Below, in pieces: positions 26,543 through 35,457 of a stretch of 64,000 nucleotides of DNA. Position numbers and translations under genes: made by a program. The notes below the pieces were generated by a model that saw only the letters and a program-made list of their open reading frames with translations, was not told where the DNA came from and searched no databases. The DNA is from Alicyclobacillus acidocaldarius subsp. acidocaldarius Tc-4-1 (GTDB lineage: Bacteria; Bacillota; Bacilli; Alicyclobacillales; Alicyclobacillaceae), in assembly GCF_000219875.1 (NCBI RefSeq), contig NC_017167.1, positions 186,001 to 250,000 of the forward strand. The letters are read 5' to 3'. The number at the start of each line of letters is the position of its first letter. The stretch's first letter is position 1.

Positions 26543-28025
26543 GAGAGTGTAAAATGAACTGTGTAAACTCCCCAAGCCCAAACGCGGGAGTCTACATGGG
26601 GAGTGAAAGAGCATGGATGTTCTATCCAAGGAGCAAATCCGTCAACTCATTCGAGACGGCAAGCTGAAGGATCTTCACGACGTCCAAAGCATGCTCAGGG
26701 AGCTTTTTCGCGAGCACCGTCCAAGAGATGCTCGAGGCTGAAATGGACACGCATCTCGGATATGCCAAATACGACGCGAAGCACAAAGATACGGATAACG
26801 CCCGAAATGGCCACGGCGCCAAGCGGACGGTGCAGTCCGAACTCGGTGAGATCGAGATCGCGCTTCCTCGAGACCGAAAAGGCGAGTTTGAGCCTGCGAT
26901 TGTGCAAAAACGCCAGAAGCGCATGCCAAGTATCGAGGAACAGGTCATTGCCCTTTATGCTCGTGGCTTCAGCACGAGGGATATCCAGGACCACCTCCTG
27001 CAGATCTACGGCGTAGAGATATCTCCCACGCTGGTGTCGAACCTCACCGATCGCCTCTTGCCGCGGATTCAGGAGTGGCAGAATCGTCCATTGCACCCCC
27101 TCTATACCGTCGTCTTCCTCGACGCCATTCACTACAAGGTGCGCGAAGAAGGCCGCTTGGTAAGCAAGGCGGCGTACATGGTCATTGGCATCGACATCGA
27201 GGGTCAGAAAGATGTGCTGGGCATCTGGATTGGGCAGAGTGAGTCCTCGAAGTTCTGGCTAGGCGTGTTGAATGACCTGAAGGCGCGTGGCGTGCAGGAT
27301 GTGCTCGTCTTTTCGACGGACAACCTGAAGGGATTCAGCGAAGCCATCGCCGCCTGTTTCCCGCAATCCGATGTCCAAAAATGCATCGTCCACCAAATTC
27401 GCAATTCGCTGCGGTATGTGTCCTACAAGGATTTAAAGGCGGTCGCGGCAGCACTCAAGCCCATCTATCAGGCACCCACGGAAGAGGCGGCCTTGATGGA
27501 GCTTGACCAGTTTGAACGGGTATGGGGAGCGCGCTATCCCCTGTGTGTGAAGTCGTGGCGAGACAACTGGACGGAGCTCGCGACGTTCTATCGGTACCCC
27601 GTGGAAATGCGGCGAATCATGTATACGACGAACATCATCGAGGGCTACCACAGGCAGTTACGAAAAGCGACGAAGGGCAAGAGCATGTTCCCAAACGACG
27701 AGTCGTTGTTGAAGATGCTGTATCTGGCGACGATGGAGGTGACGAGAAAATGGACGATGCGGGTGGCCAACTGGGGCACCATTCTAGGGCAACTAGCCAT
27801 CTACTTCGGGGACCGAGTGACGCCATACCTGCCATGACGACGTTAGGTGGCATGCCCACGGTGTGTGGCATGCCACGTCGGACCAGGATGGCAGCCCGGA
27901 ATCGGCTGTCAAGGCTGGAAAGCGCACCTTGACAGCCTCACATGGGTACGACATCTGGGTGTTCGCTACAGGGCCGAAGGTAATCTCTTCAAAAATGGAG
28001 TTTACACAGATCACTTGACACACCC
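26543..28025. mobile_element. IS256-family insertion sequence
   Basis: 1483 bp. The ends are related inverted repeats: the left end reads GTGTAAAATGAACTGTGTAA, and the inverted right end reads GTGTCAAGTGATCTGTGTAA. An 8-bp duplication CGGCTATG flanks the element (26535-26542 and 28026-28033), the size expected for IS256. The ends are taken to extend a few bases outside the strongest repeat because of this duplication. Confidence 0.9.
26613..27837 (+). pseudogene. IS256-family transposase with early frameshift
   Basis: ATG 26613 begins a typical N-terminus (MDVLSKEQIRQLIRDGKLKD) behind GGGGAG, but an extra T in a T5 run near 26703 shifts the frame. The main frame, usable from 26728 (MLEAEMDTHLGY), gives 369 residues with the mutator-type DDE: Asp in VVFLDAIHYK, Asp in VFSTDNLKG, CIVHQIRNS and Glu in TTNIIEGYHRQLRK. 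It lacks only about 38 N-terminal residues and may be inactive, or intact if the extra T is a sequence error. Confidence 0.75.
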
Positions 28026-28653
28026 CGGCTATGACACGGTGTACACCTTTCGCGCGTTCCAACAACTCTCGTCGACGCTCCAAACGTCCAGTTGGATGGC
28101 CCTGGTGTTCACCATGCTCGTGGCGGCGGGCACGTACGCTGGCATCTGGCTTTTCTTTCGGAATGACCTTCGCCGTGGTCGAAAAGACATGGGAATTCTT
28201 CGCCACTTGGGATATTCGCCGTCGGAGGTTGTTTCGGTCTACCGCCGCAAACTTCGCGCACTCTTTCTAACCTGCATGGCTTCGGCATGCCTGTACACCC
28301 TTGTCGGAGGTATCGTGCTGTTCCGGCTTTCTTGGACGGCTTGTGCGTTGCTTGCATGCGTGATCGCGGCGTTTGTCGGGCTGATGGAAGTGGGGAATAC
28401 ACGCGCTGTTCGGAAGACGGCCATGCTTGATATCGCGGATCTCGTGCGGTTTTCGAAAGAGGAAGAGTGAGGCTCGCGCGGTCGTGATGAGCATCACCGA
28501 GGCTTATCGCGTCCTCCAACTGCTCGTTTGGAGCCTATCCGCTGCCCATTCAGATTCTACGGGGATAGTGACCTCCCGCCTTGCGAATTCGCTCCGATCC
28601 TGTCACTCTCTGAGTCAAAACGTTTGTCGGTTCCGCGGAGGCGGAGGTGTCCT

Positions 28654-29395
28654 ATGCTCCGAGCGAAGAATACGGCGAATCTGCTTGGCATCGAAGTGAG
28701 TGGAGACTACGACGATTTGCAAGCTCTTTATCATGCTTTGCACGAGGTGGTCGGCGAGGAGGGAGAATACCCAGCTTCGAGGAAGCTCGTTTGCGCGTGC
28801 TGGGCGTGTGTTACGATGTGCGGCATGCACTTCAAGGGCACCGTCGGGTGGAGCTCTATCCGAATGGGCTAACTGAAGACATGATGCGCTTTCATGGGCT
28901 TATCGCCCCTCAGGAAAATGTGCGCTGCTTGAAACGCTGTACCCAGAAGCGTTGTTTGTGGCTGCCGCATTGAACGACTTTCTCATCCTCTATACGGACA
29001 AGCGAGGAGAAACTCCATATGGGCTCTACATGAATCCCAACCAGGATCTTCACGTTGTCCATGTGCACCACTTTCAAGCCCTCATCATCCAGTGTGTCCG
29101 CGAGGCCGTGAGCCCTACCGCGTTCAAACGCTTTTTGAAGGCGACGGATACGAGATTTCCGTGGTCTCAGAACTATACTACGCAATATCTGGACTACCTC
29201 AATTTTGAGTACGCCAAGAAGTCTCCTTCTCGCCGCGCATTCTCGATCGCGACGATGATGGAGAAGATGATTGCTCGTGGCCCAGAGTACCATTCGATCG
29301 AGCAGGATGTCATACGCTTCGCTCAGGAACGTGGGTGTCCCCTCGAGGATGTAACGCTTCAGGCTGACATCGACTGGGATGCCGTGGAGTGGTAG
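28654..29395 (+). pseudogene. Frameshifted conserved hypothetical gene (resembles DUF6904)
   Basis: Reading frames 28654-28783, 28783-28917 and 28922-29395 together give one continuous protein of about 245 residues. It starts MLRAKNTANLLGIEVSGDYD, continues RVLGVCYDVRHALQGHRRVE, and ends with LFVAAALNDFLILYTDKRG and a C-terminal helical part. Two single-base shifts (near 28783 and 28920) break it. GGAGG precedes the ATG. The family name is from memory and uncertain; the function is unknown. Confidence 0.6.
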
Positions 29396-29404
29396 GCTGC
29401 TCGC

Positions 29405-30311
29405 TCACGCACTGATGGCGATGACGAGCGGTAAATACACAAAGCTCAACGCGGTCGTGATGGCCACCACCATGGACGTCCATTCCTCGGCCACGTCGTA
29501 ACGGCTGGCCAGCGCCACCGTGTTGACGGCAGCTGGCATGCTTGCTTCCACGAACAGCACGGATGCGAGCAGGCCATGGATGCCAAGCGCAAGCAGCAGG
29601 AGCCTCGCCGCGACAGGCACCATCACCACCCTCAGCGCCACGCCCCAGCCATACGTCTTTCCGCCATGCGCCCAACCAGCGCGTGTGGCCAAGCTGCATC
29701 CCCAGAATGAGCAGCACCACGGCTGCATACGCGTTTCCGAGCAGTTTGGCAGCCGTGCTTATCCCTCCTGGAAGCGGTTGATGCAAGATGGCCAGCACAA
29801 GGCCGAGGGCGCTCGCGTACAGGAGCGGGGCGCGCAGCAGGGCGCGCCAGCCGCTCTCGCCCGAGCGTCCGCTCGCCGCGATGGACACGCCGAGTGTGTT
29901 GACCAAAAGAATCTGCAGGATCACGTACAGGGTTCCCAGCGCGAATCCCTGGGTGCCGAACGCGAGCAGCAGCACAGGCAGGCCATAGTTATTGGAATTG
30001 CTGAAGATGGTGGTCAGCATGAGCGCCCGCGAGGTCGCCCGGTCGAGTCGGAACAGCCGACCCGCCGCGATGGCCGCCACCCAACAGAATGCGGTCATGA
30101 CCGCAGTGAACAATGCGATTTGGACGACGTGATTGCCGCGCAGATTGGCTGACGGCAGGGCCGAGAGAATGAGCGCCGGCGCCAGCAGGTACAGCGCCAC
30201 GGTCGACAGCGATTTCGTCTCGACAGGCTGATACCGCGCCACGAGCGCACCTGCGACGCAGACGATCAAAATGGGCACGGTGATGGTCCAGAGCAAATGC
30301 AGAAAGCCCAT
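29405..30311 (-). pseudogene. Frameshifted AEC-family (auxin efflux carrier-like) transporter
   Basis: From ATG 30311 the frame encodes about seven membrane helices (LLWTITVPILIVCVAGALV, VALYLLAPALILSAL, FSNSNNYGLPVLLLAFG). An extra G in a G4 run near 29650 shifts it, and the last helices (MVPVAARLLLLALG, FVEASMPAAVNTVALASRYD, TALSFVYLPLVIAI) continue in another frame. The two parts make a complete ten-helix AEC protein of about 300 residues, a family of organic-acid or auxin-like permeases. Confidence 0.75.
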
Positions 30312-30493
30312 TGCAACAACCCCATATCTCGGCGATCTCGTCCATGGAACTGCGGATACGTCATCATTTCTCGCCGGCACCGAAAAAATCCTGTCCGTGC
30401 GTTGACGATGCGGCTTCATTTCGGCATAAAGGGAAGCAGGGGGCCTTCCGCAAGAAGGCCGTAGCCAAATTGCATCGCGCGCGAAATTCAGGT

Positions 30494-30521
30494 GGAGTCT
30501 GTCAAATGGCAGACTCCTTTT
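30494..30521 (+). terminator. Intrinsic terminator next to IS copy 2
   Basis: GGAGTCTG/CAGACTCC stem with an 8-base loop and TTTT. No intact gene precedes it on the plus strand, so it is probably left from a lost gene. Confidence 0.6.
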
Positions 30522-30525
30522 ATGT

Positions 30526-31786
30526 GAGCCTTTTGCAGAATGACTGATTCCGTCGCGAGCAAAAACGACGCACTCTTCTCGTGAAAGATAACTTGTTCCA
30601 TAAAAATCCTTTTCCGTTGTGTGGATAAATCACGTCCCTTCGGTGGTGTTCATTCGAAGCATCAGGTTAAGCTACTTGCTCGATGCGATTCGTCCGGTGC
30701 ATCGCCAGAGCAGATGCCAAGAGCACAATCGCGTGGATGTACGCATGTACGGTGACTTTCTTGATGCCACGTACATGCAGGTCGTCAAGCATGAGCCGTT
30801 CTTTCAACCGTGAAAAGCAGCGTTCCACTGCGGTCCGTTCATCATAAAGCATCTTCCATGTGCGAGAGTTGCGATGTGGATTCGCGTATCGACGGACGTC
30901 CTCATCGATGTGCTTCTTCACAACCATGCCATAGCTCGATGCAGAACATGCAGCCATGCCAAGCGGACAATCGACATGTCCTGTCGCGTGCGGACAGCGA
31001 AACTTGAGCCAGTCGCCCTCTGCACCCCAATACGTCATCCGATACCCCCCATCGTAGACGTTCGCTGGCGTTACCGTGAGCGCCATGAGAAGTTCACTCT
31101 TGGCATCGACCGCCAAATGGACCTTGTAGCCAAACCACGCCAGCTTGTTGCCAAAAGCATCGAACTTCGCGCCCCAGTTGGCCCGATGGGAGGTCTGGAC
31201 ACCTGAGCGTGGGTGTTTCCGCTCATAAGCATGGATGGCCGTGCTGTCGATGGCGACGTGTTCGCTCTTGATGAGCCCTTCGTCACGGCATTGACGAACC
31301 AACTCGGCAAATAGTGTCTCCGCAACCCCTTGGTCGACGATGGCCTGAAAGACGCGACTTAGTGTCGAGACGGATGGAATGGATTCGTGAAGGAAGAAAC
31401 CGCACTGGTAAGGGAAGCGCAAATCACTCTCCAAACGTTGGTGAAGCTGCGTGAAGGTCGAGATGCCCTCAAGGGGTGCCACGAGAAATGCTCACAAGAT
31501 GGCTTCGCGAGAGATGGGCTTAGCCCCTTGGGTGTCGAACTTCTCAACTTCGCGGCATACGGCCTCAGATCGAGCGCGGAAAAAAACGTTCACGCCGCTC
31601 CGAAGGGTCAATTTCCATCCATTCGTCGAAGGAAAAGAGCCATGTCTGTCGAAGGTACACGTTGGACTTCGACCCCTTGAAATGGTTTGCTGGACACCAT
31701 TTTCTTTCTCTCAAGTTGGGGTGAAGTCCTTCTTTATGCTCGAAAAACCCTTGCCGCACAAGGGCTCTTGATTCTGCAAAAGGCTC
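30526..31786. mobile_element. IS copy 2 (same element as at 18589), internally deleted
   Basis: 1261 bp with perfect 16-bp terminal repeats GAGCCTTTTGCAGAAT and ATTCTGCAAAAGGCTC. It shares with copy 1 the 7-T frameshift, the TGA before APLEG and a junction where the central catalytic region appears missing. Both therefore descend from an already defective element, moved by a transposase in trans. No clear target duplication. Confidence 0.88.
30667..31720 (-). pseudogene. Defective transposase of IS copy 2
   Basis: The longest frame (30667-31482, 271 residues) contains AIDSTAIHAYERKHP with the first Asp region, KVHLAVDAKSELLMALTVTP, and the C-terminal TAVERCFSRLKERLM. The sequence passes from TPANVYDG straight to GYRMTYWGAEGDW. 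In relatives of this family I expect about 50 residues with the second catalytic Asp between these. The N-terminal part is separated by TGA and a T7 frameshift. Confidence 0.75.
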
Positions 31787-31845
31787 AATTTCCATTATGT
31801 GAAACGCGAGGTTTGGATGCAAGCGTTTTTGAGGAGGGGCGCACC

Positions 31846-32487
31846 ATGCAATCGGCGTCACCGGAACGCACCATCTTCATCAGTGACATTCATGGGCATC
31901 TGCGTCCGTTTCGTCGCCTGTTGGACAAGCTTGAATACCGGCCGGGCCGCGATCAGTTGGTTCTCGTCGGCGACTACATCTCCGGCGGGCCGGATAGCCT
32001 TGGCGTTCTCCACTTGGTGCATCAGCTGTGCAGCCAGGGGGCGGTCGCGCTTCGCGGCAATCACGAGGAGGCTCTCGTGCGCTGGATGCGCGGCGGGATG
32101 AAGCCGCTCGGTCCCGTGCGCGACTCGCTGTATCGAGCCATTGCGTCAGACTCGTCGCTCGCCGCCTTTCTCCCCACCCTACCGTACTCCTGGGAAGGGG
32201 AGCGGTGGATCGCCGTTCACGCCGGGATCCATCCCGACAAGCCCGATTGGCGGCAAACCGCGAAGCGGGACCTGTTGACCATCCGCGAGCGGTTTTATGC
32301 GCGCCCGCATCGGGTGGGTAAGCTGGTGGTATTCGGGCACACGCCGTGCATGGTGCTGCATGGGACGCATGACGTGTGGTATGGTTCGGATAAAGTCGGA
32401 ATTGACGGAGGTGCGCGTCACGGCGGACAGGTAAACGCGCTCGTCGACGCGGGCGGCGCGTTGACCAGCACAGCTGAGCCCGTGTGA
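31846..32487 (+). CDS. Calcineurin-like metallophosphoesterase (Ser/Thr phosphatase type)
   Basis: The 213 residues contain all metal ligands: FISDIHGH, LVGDYISGGPDS, LRGNHEEAL, a VHAGIHPD segment and VFGHTP. This is the bacterial PrpA/PrpE-like phosphoprotein or diadenosine-tetraphosphate phosphatase group; the substrate is open. ATG 31846 follows GAGGAGGGG. A longer frame reaching back into the IS is not used, but the IS end is only 60 bases upstream and may have displaced the promoter. Confidence 0.88.
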   Translation: MQSASPERTIFISDIHGHLRPFRRLLDKLEYRPGRDQLVLVGDYISGGPDSLGVLHLVHQLCSQGAVALRGNHEEALVRWMRGGMKPLGPVRDSLYRAIASDSSLAAFLPTLPYSWEGERWIAVHAGIHPDKPDWRQTAKRDLLTIRERFYARPHRVGKLVVFGHTPCMVLHGTHDVWYGSDKVGIDGGARHGGQVNALVDAGGALTSTAEPV

Positions 32488-32549
32488 CATCCTGCGGCAG
32501 ATGACCGCGGCGCAGGCGTGGATGCCGCGTAGCCAACGAGAGGGGGGCG

Positions 32550-33035
32550 GTGCGCGTGCTGTTTCGCAGCCCGACGCTCGGCGTGGTGACGTTGGAGCAG
32601 GTGGCAGAGGACGCCATCCAGGAGCGAAGAGAACATCCCCAGGATCGCTTTCGGTTGATCATTGGCACCGATTCGCAGCCACACGAGCACACGGCGTCTG
32701 CGACCTTCGTGACCGCGGTCATCCTGCACCGCGTGGGGCGGGGCGCCCGCTACTATGTGCACAAGGAGCATCACGAGCACATCCACTCGCTGCGCCAGCG
32801 CATGTTTACCGAGGCCTCGCTGTCCCTGCAGGTGGGCGGTCTCCTGAGCGAATTGCTCCAAAAGGCCGGACAGGATTGGCAGATCGAGGTGCACCTCGAT
32901 ATCGGCGAAGGGGGCGAGACCAAGCAGTGGATTCGCGAGATTGTCGCATGGATTGAGTCGAACGGCTACGAGGCGCGCATCAAGCCCGAGTCGTTTGGCG
33001 CGAGCAAGGTGGCGGATCGCTACACCAAGTCGTGA
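32550..33035 (+). CDS. ykuK: YkuK-family RNase H-like protein
   Basis: The 161 residues match the YkuK/DUF458 family throughout: LIIGTDSQPHEHTASATFVTA with an RNase H-like first acidic residue, the basic YYVHKEHHEH stretch and EVHLDIGEGGETKQWI. The molecular function in Bacillus is not established. A GGGGGGCG site precedes GTG 32550. Its last 16 bases overlap the convergent glycosyltransferase gene. Confidence 0.82.
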   Translation: MRVLFRSPTLGVVTLEQVAEDAIQERREHPQDRFRLIIGTDSQPHEHTASATFVTAVILHRVGRGARYYVHKEHHEHIHSLRQRMFTEASLSLQVGGLLSELLQKAGQDWQIEVHLDIGEGGETKQWIREIVAWIESNGYEARIKPESFGASKVADRYTKS

Positions 33036-33829
33036 TGTCTCCTGCGAAGGTTCGGCCCGCGGATGCAGCTCATCCACGCCTCGACGGCCCGCCAGTCACG
33101 CCGTCCCGGCCAAAGCGGTGGCGGATGGCTCGAACCGCTGAAGAGGGCGATCTCGGCCGCCCGCGCGTCCTCGCGCAGGAGATCGAGCACGGTCGCCTGC
33201 GCGCCCGCCTCCCGCGAAGGGTTGCCCATCAACCTACCGTCCCACGCTTCATAGACCCGCCACGGAATCCCTTCACGGCGCGTGAGGGCGAAGAAGAGCC
33301 CCGGAGAAGCCACGAAACGCGGCGAGACGCGCAGGAAGACAGAAAGGGGGATGAAGTGCGGCAGGAGAAACGGCCGCAGCAATGGCGGGGCGCCCGCGCG
33401 GCACACGAGGCGATGCCAGTGCCGGTCGATCTCGGCCGCCCGCACGCGTCCCCAGACGCCCGTGATGGCTCCCGGGTGCCGGAGGGCGTCCTCGAGAAAG
33501 TCTGCGAGCATGGGGCCGAATCCTCCCTGCCAATCCGCATCCATCATGAATACGGCCGTCGAATCAGGCCAGCGCCGCCAGGCCTCCATGGCTGCGATGG
33601 CCCTCGGGGCGTCGTGTCCCAGCGCCTGGGCAAACTCCACCACGGTGAGTTCCAGTCCCAACGTGTCCGACACCCGCCGCGCCTCCGCCACGGTGCCATC
33701 CGTGCAGCCGTTGGCACAGATGGCCACCCGCCTGACGCCCGCCCGGGCCACTTGCCGCAGGACGTTGCCAATCCGCCTCGCTTCGTCGCGCGCACCGAGC
33801 GCGCACGCGATGTCCCGCGCATCCGCCAT
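33020..33829 (-). CDS. Family 2 glycosyltransferase
   Basis: The 269 residues start MADARDIACALGARDEARRI, the usual GT2 N-terminus, followed by ICANGCTDGTV (nucleotide-sugar site) and the DxD-like MMDADWQGG. There is no extended membrane anchor. ATG 33829 has GGAGGA 7 bases upstream; an ATG at 33868 would run into the presumed yabG promoter. It probably transfers a sugar in envelope or spore-coat polysaccharide synthesis; the acceptor is unknown. Confidence 0.82.
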   Translation of the reverse strand: MADARDIACALGARDEARRIGNVLRQVARAGVRRVAICANGCTDGTVAEARRVSDTLGLELTVVEFAQALGHDAPRAIAAMEAWRRWPDSTAVFMMDADWQGGFGPMLADFLEDALRHPGAITGVWGRVRAAEIDRHWHRLVCRAGAPPLLRPFLLPHFIPLSVFLRVSPRFVASPGLFFALTRREGIPWRVYEAWDGRLMGNPSREAGAQATVLDLLREDARAAEIALFSGSSHPPPLWPGRRDWRAVEAWMSCIRGPNLRRRHHDLV

Positions 33830-33848
33830 GTTTCCATCCTCCGGGATC

Positions 33849-33874
33849 ACGAAGCCGTCGAGCCGCATACCGTA
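33849..33874 (+). promoter_or_regulatory. SigK-type promoter for yabG
   Basis: AC (33849), 15 bases, then CATACCGTA (33866), matching the CATANNNTA -10 of mother-cell SigK promoters. The start codon is ~25 bases downstream. yabG of Bacillus subtilis is SigK-dependent, which supports the call. Confidence 0.6.
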
Positions 33875-33898
33875 GTCTAGAGCCCGCCATGGGAGGCG

Positions 33899-34765
33899 AT
33901 GACGGTGTGGCACATTGGCGATCGCGTCACGCGCCGTTCGTACGGCCACGACATCTGCTTCGTGATCGTTGAATTGGACGAAAGCTCGGAGACCGCCATC
34001 CTCAAGGGACTGGACGTGCGCCTGATGGCCGACGCGCCCTTTGACGATCTCGCCCCTGTCACCGAGGAGGATATGCGCGCGTTCGAGGCGATGCGCACGC
34101 AGGTCGTCGGCGAATGCCTCCGCATCATTCGATCCCGCCGCGCCCACGACTCGGAGAAGCGATCGCTCCGCAAAGAGGCGCGGTACCGGGCGAATCCCGA
34201 CTTCTTCGAGCGCCCGGGGACCGTGCTTCACTTGGACGGCGACGGCAGCTATCTGCAGAAGTGCCTCGCCATGTACGAGGAGCTCGGCATTCGCGCCGTC
34301 GGGCAGCACGTGGCGGAATCGGAGATGCCGCGAAAGGTCGTGCATCTGCTCGAGACGTATGCGCCGGACATCCTCATTATCACCGGCCACGACGGCGTCA
34401 TCCGCAAGGGCAAGGACTGGTCCGACATCAAGAACTACCGAAACTCGCAAAACTTCGTGAAGACCGTGGCCAATGCCCGAAAATACGTGCGGAACATGGA
34501 CGATCTCGTCATCATCGCCGGCGCGTGCCAGTCTCACTTTGAGGCGCTCATCGAGGCGGGCGCGAATTTCGCCTCTTCGCCGCAGCGCATCATGATTCAC
34601 GCGCTCGATCCCGTCTTCATCGCGGAAAAGGTGGCGTTCACGCCCATTCACGAGACGGTGAATCTGTACGACGCGGTGAAGTCCACCTACACAGGCACGG
34701 ACGGGATCGGCGGACTGGAGTCGCGCGGCAAGTACCGGCTCGGACTGCCGAAGTCCATGTACTGA
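33899..34765 (+). CDS. yabG: YabG sporulation-specific protease
   Basis: The 288-residue protein matches YabG (peptidase family U57) over its full length, beginning with the WHIGDRVTRRSYGHDICFVI domain. In Bacillus it trims coat proteins and supports their crosslinking late in sporulation. GGGAGG is very close to ATG 33899, so GTG 33905, 8 bases from it, may be the true start. It opens the conserved yabG-veg-sspF-ispE order and is divergent from the glycosyltransferase. Confidence 0.92.
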   Translation: MTVWHIGDRVTRRSYGHDICFVIVELDESSETAILKGLDVRLMADAPFDDLAPVTEEDMRAFEAMRTQVVGECLRIIRSRRAHDSEKRSLRKEARYRANPDFFERPGTVLHLDGDGSYLQKCLAMYEELGIRAVGQHVAESEMPRKVVHLLETYAPDILIITGHDGVIRKGKDWSDIKNYRNSQNFVKTVANARKYVRNMDDLVIIAGACQSHFEALIEAGANFASSPQRIMIHALDPVFIAEKVAFTPIHETVNLYDAVKSTYTGTDGIGGLESRGKYRLGLPKSMY

Positions 34766-34884
34766 GGTCATGTGAGGCATCCGGTGTGTCCAGGCCGCGG
34801 GCGACGTCCCGACGAAGGCCCGCGGCGGTCCCTCATCGGCGCCGAATTCCATGCGACTCGCCGTGGATCCCCGTAAAATACCCA

Positions 34885-34914
34885 TTGACACCGAAAAACA
34901 TGCGCTGATATAAT
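34885..34914 (+). promoter_or_regulatory. Upstream SigA promoter of veg (P1)
   Basis: TTGACA, 18 bases, TATAAT: both hexamers are consensus. It lies just beyond a strong GCCGCGGGC hairpin (about 34794-34826) that follows yabG. Confidence 0.85.
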
Positions 34915-34926
34915 CATCTAATTTCC

Positions 34927-34956
34927 TTGACACCCCGTTCCGTGCGATGGTATAAT
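34927..34956 (+). promoter_or_regulatory. Downstream SigA promoter of veg (P2)
   Basis: Second TTGACA-18-TATAAT, 42 bases after the first. The tandem consensus promoters predict very strong transcription, as known for the veg locus in Bacillus. Confidence 0.9.
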
Positions 34957-34981
34957 GAAGCGCGGAAAGAGGTGGTGTGTG

Positions 34982-35257
34982 TTGGCCAGGAATGCGCTCC
35001 ACGAAATTAAGAAGAGTCTGGATGGACTCGTGGGTGAACGCGTGTTGCTCCGCGCAAACGGAGGCAGGCGCAAAACCATTGAGCGCTTCGGGGTTCTCGA
35101 AGAGACGTATCCGTCGGTGTTCGTCGTCAAGCTGGACCCGCCGGACGGATCGTTTGAGCGCGTCTCGTACAGCTACGCGGACGTGCTGACCGAGACCGTC
35201 GAGCTGATGCTGTGCAAGGAGGACGGGAACACCACCAAGTTCGTGGTTGAACACTGA
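34982..35257 (+). CDS. veg: Veg protein
   Basis: The 91 residues are nearly all conserved: [39 protein letters not shown] and [18 protein letters not shown]. Veg is a small, highly expressed protein that promotes biofilm gene expression in Bacillus subtilis, reportedly through SinR. TTG 34982 is preferred because AGAGGTGG lies 6 bases upstream; GTG 34979 is possible. Confidence 0.93.
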   Translation: MARNALHEIKKSLDGLVGERVLLRANGGRRKTIERFGVLEETYPSVFVVKLDPPDGSFERVSYSYADVLTETVELMLCKEDGNTTKFVVEH

Positions 35258-35393
35258 ACCTCGAAGATGGACCGGGGGCTCTGTGAGGACAGGCCTCGTC
35301 ACATAGATGGAACAGGATGAAGATGACCAGGGTGAGGCGGATGGCCTTGCCCTTTTTGTTGTCCGTAAGCCCTGCACCCGCGGAGTGAAAGCC

Positions 35394-35423
35394 GCATAGA
35401 ACACGCCTCTCCAGCGCATTGTA
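35394..35423 (+). promoter_or_regulatory. SigG-type promoter of sspF
   Basis: GCATA, exactly 18 bases, CATTGTA, fitting the forespore consensus GHATR-N18-CATAMTA with two mismatches. It is placed 35 bases before the sspF start. Confidence 0.7.
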
Positions 35424-35457
35424 AAGGTGTCGCCTCTGACCCAGGGAGGGATTTGGC

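Larger units (their letters stand above)
24046..28470 (+). pseudogene. FtsX/MacB-like ABC permease gene split by two insertion sequences
   Basis: Three exon-like pieces, 24046-24366, 26056-26542 and 28034-28470, join in one frame when each IS and one target-duplication copy are removed, giving a 414-residue protein. Piece 1 has the first membrane segment (FRIAAATLFVALLVLSTLGL). Piece 2 is an extracellular domain. Piece 3 has the FtsX core: three membrane segments around ALVFTMLVAAGTYAGIWLFF and the cytoplasmic MGILRHLGYSPSEVVSVYRR. No other lesion is visible in the pieces, so inactivation by the ISs is recent. It is the membrane partner of the ATPase at 23454. Confidence 0.85.

Noticed and set aside
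34794-34826. Strong GCCGCGGGC hairpin after yabG as an intrinsic terminator
   Set aside because: No T tract follows, so it is mentioned only as a hairpin; it could still stabilise the yabG transcript end.
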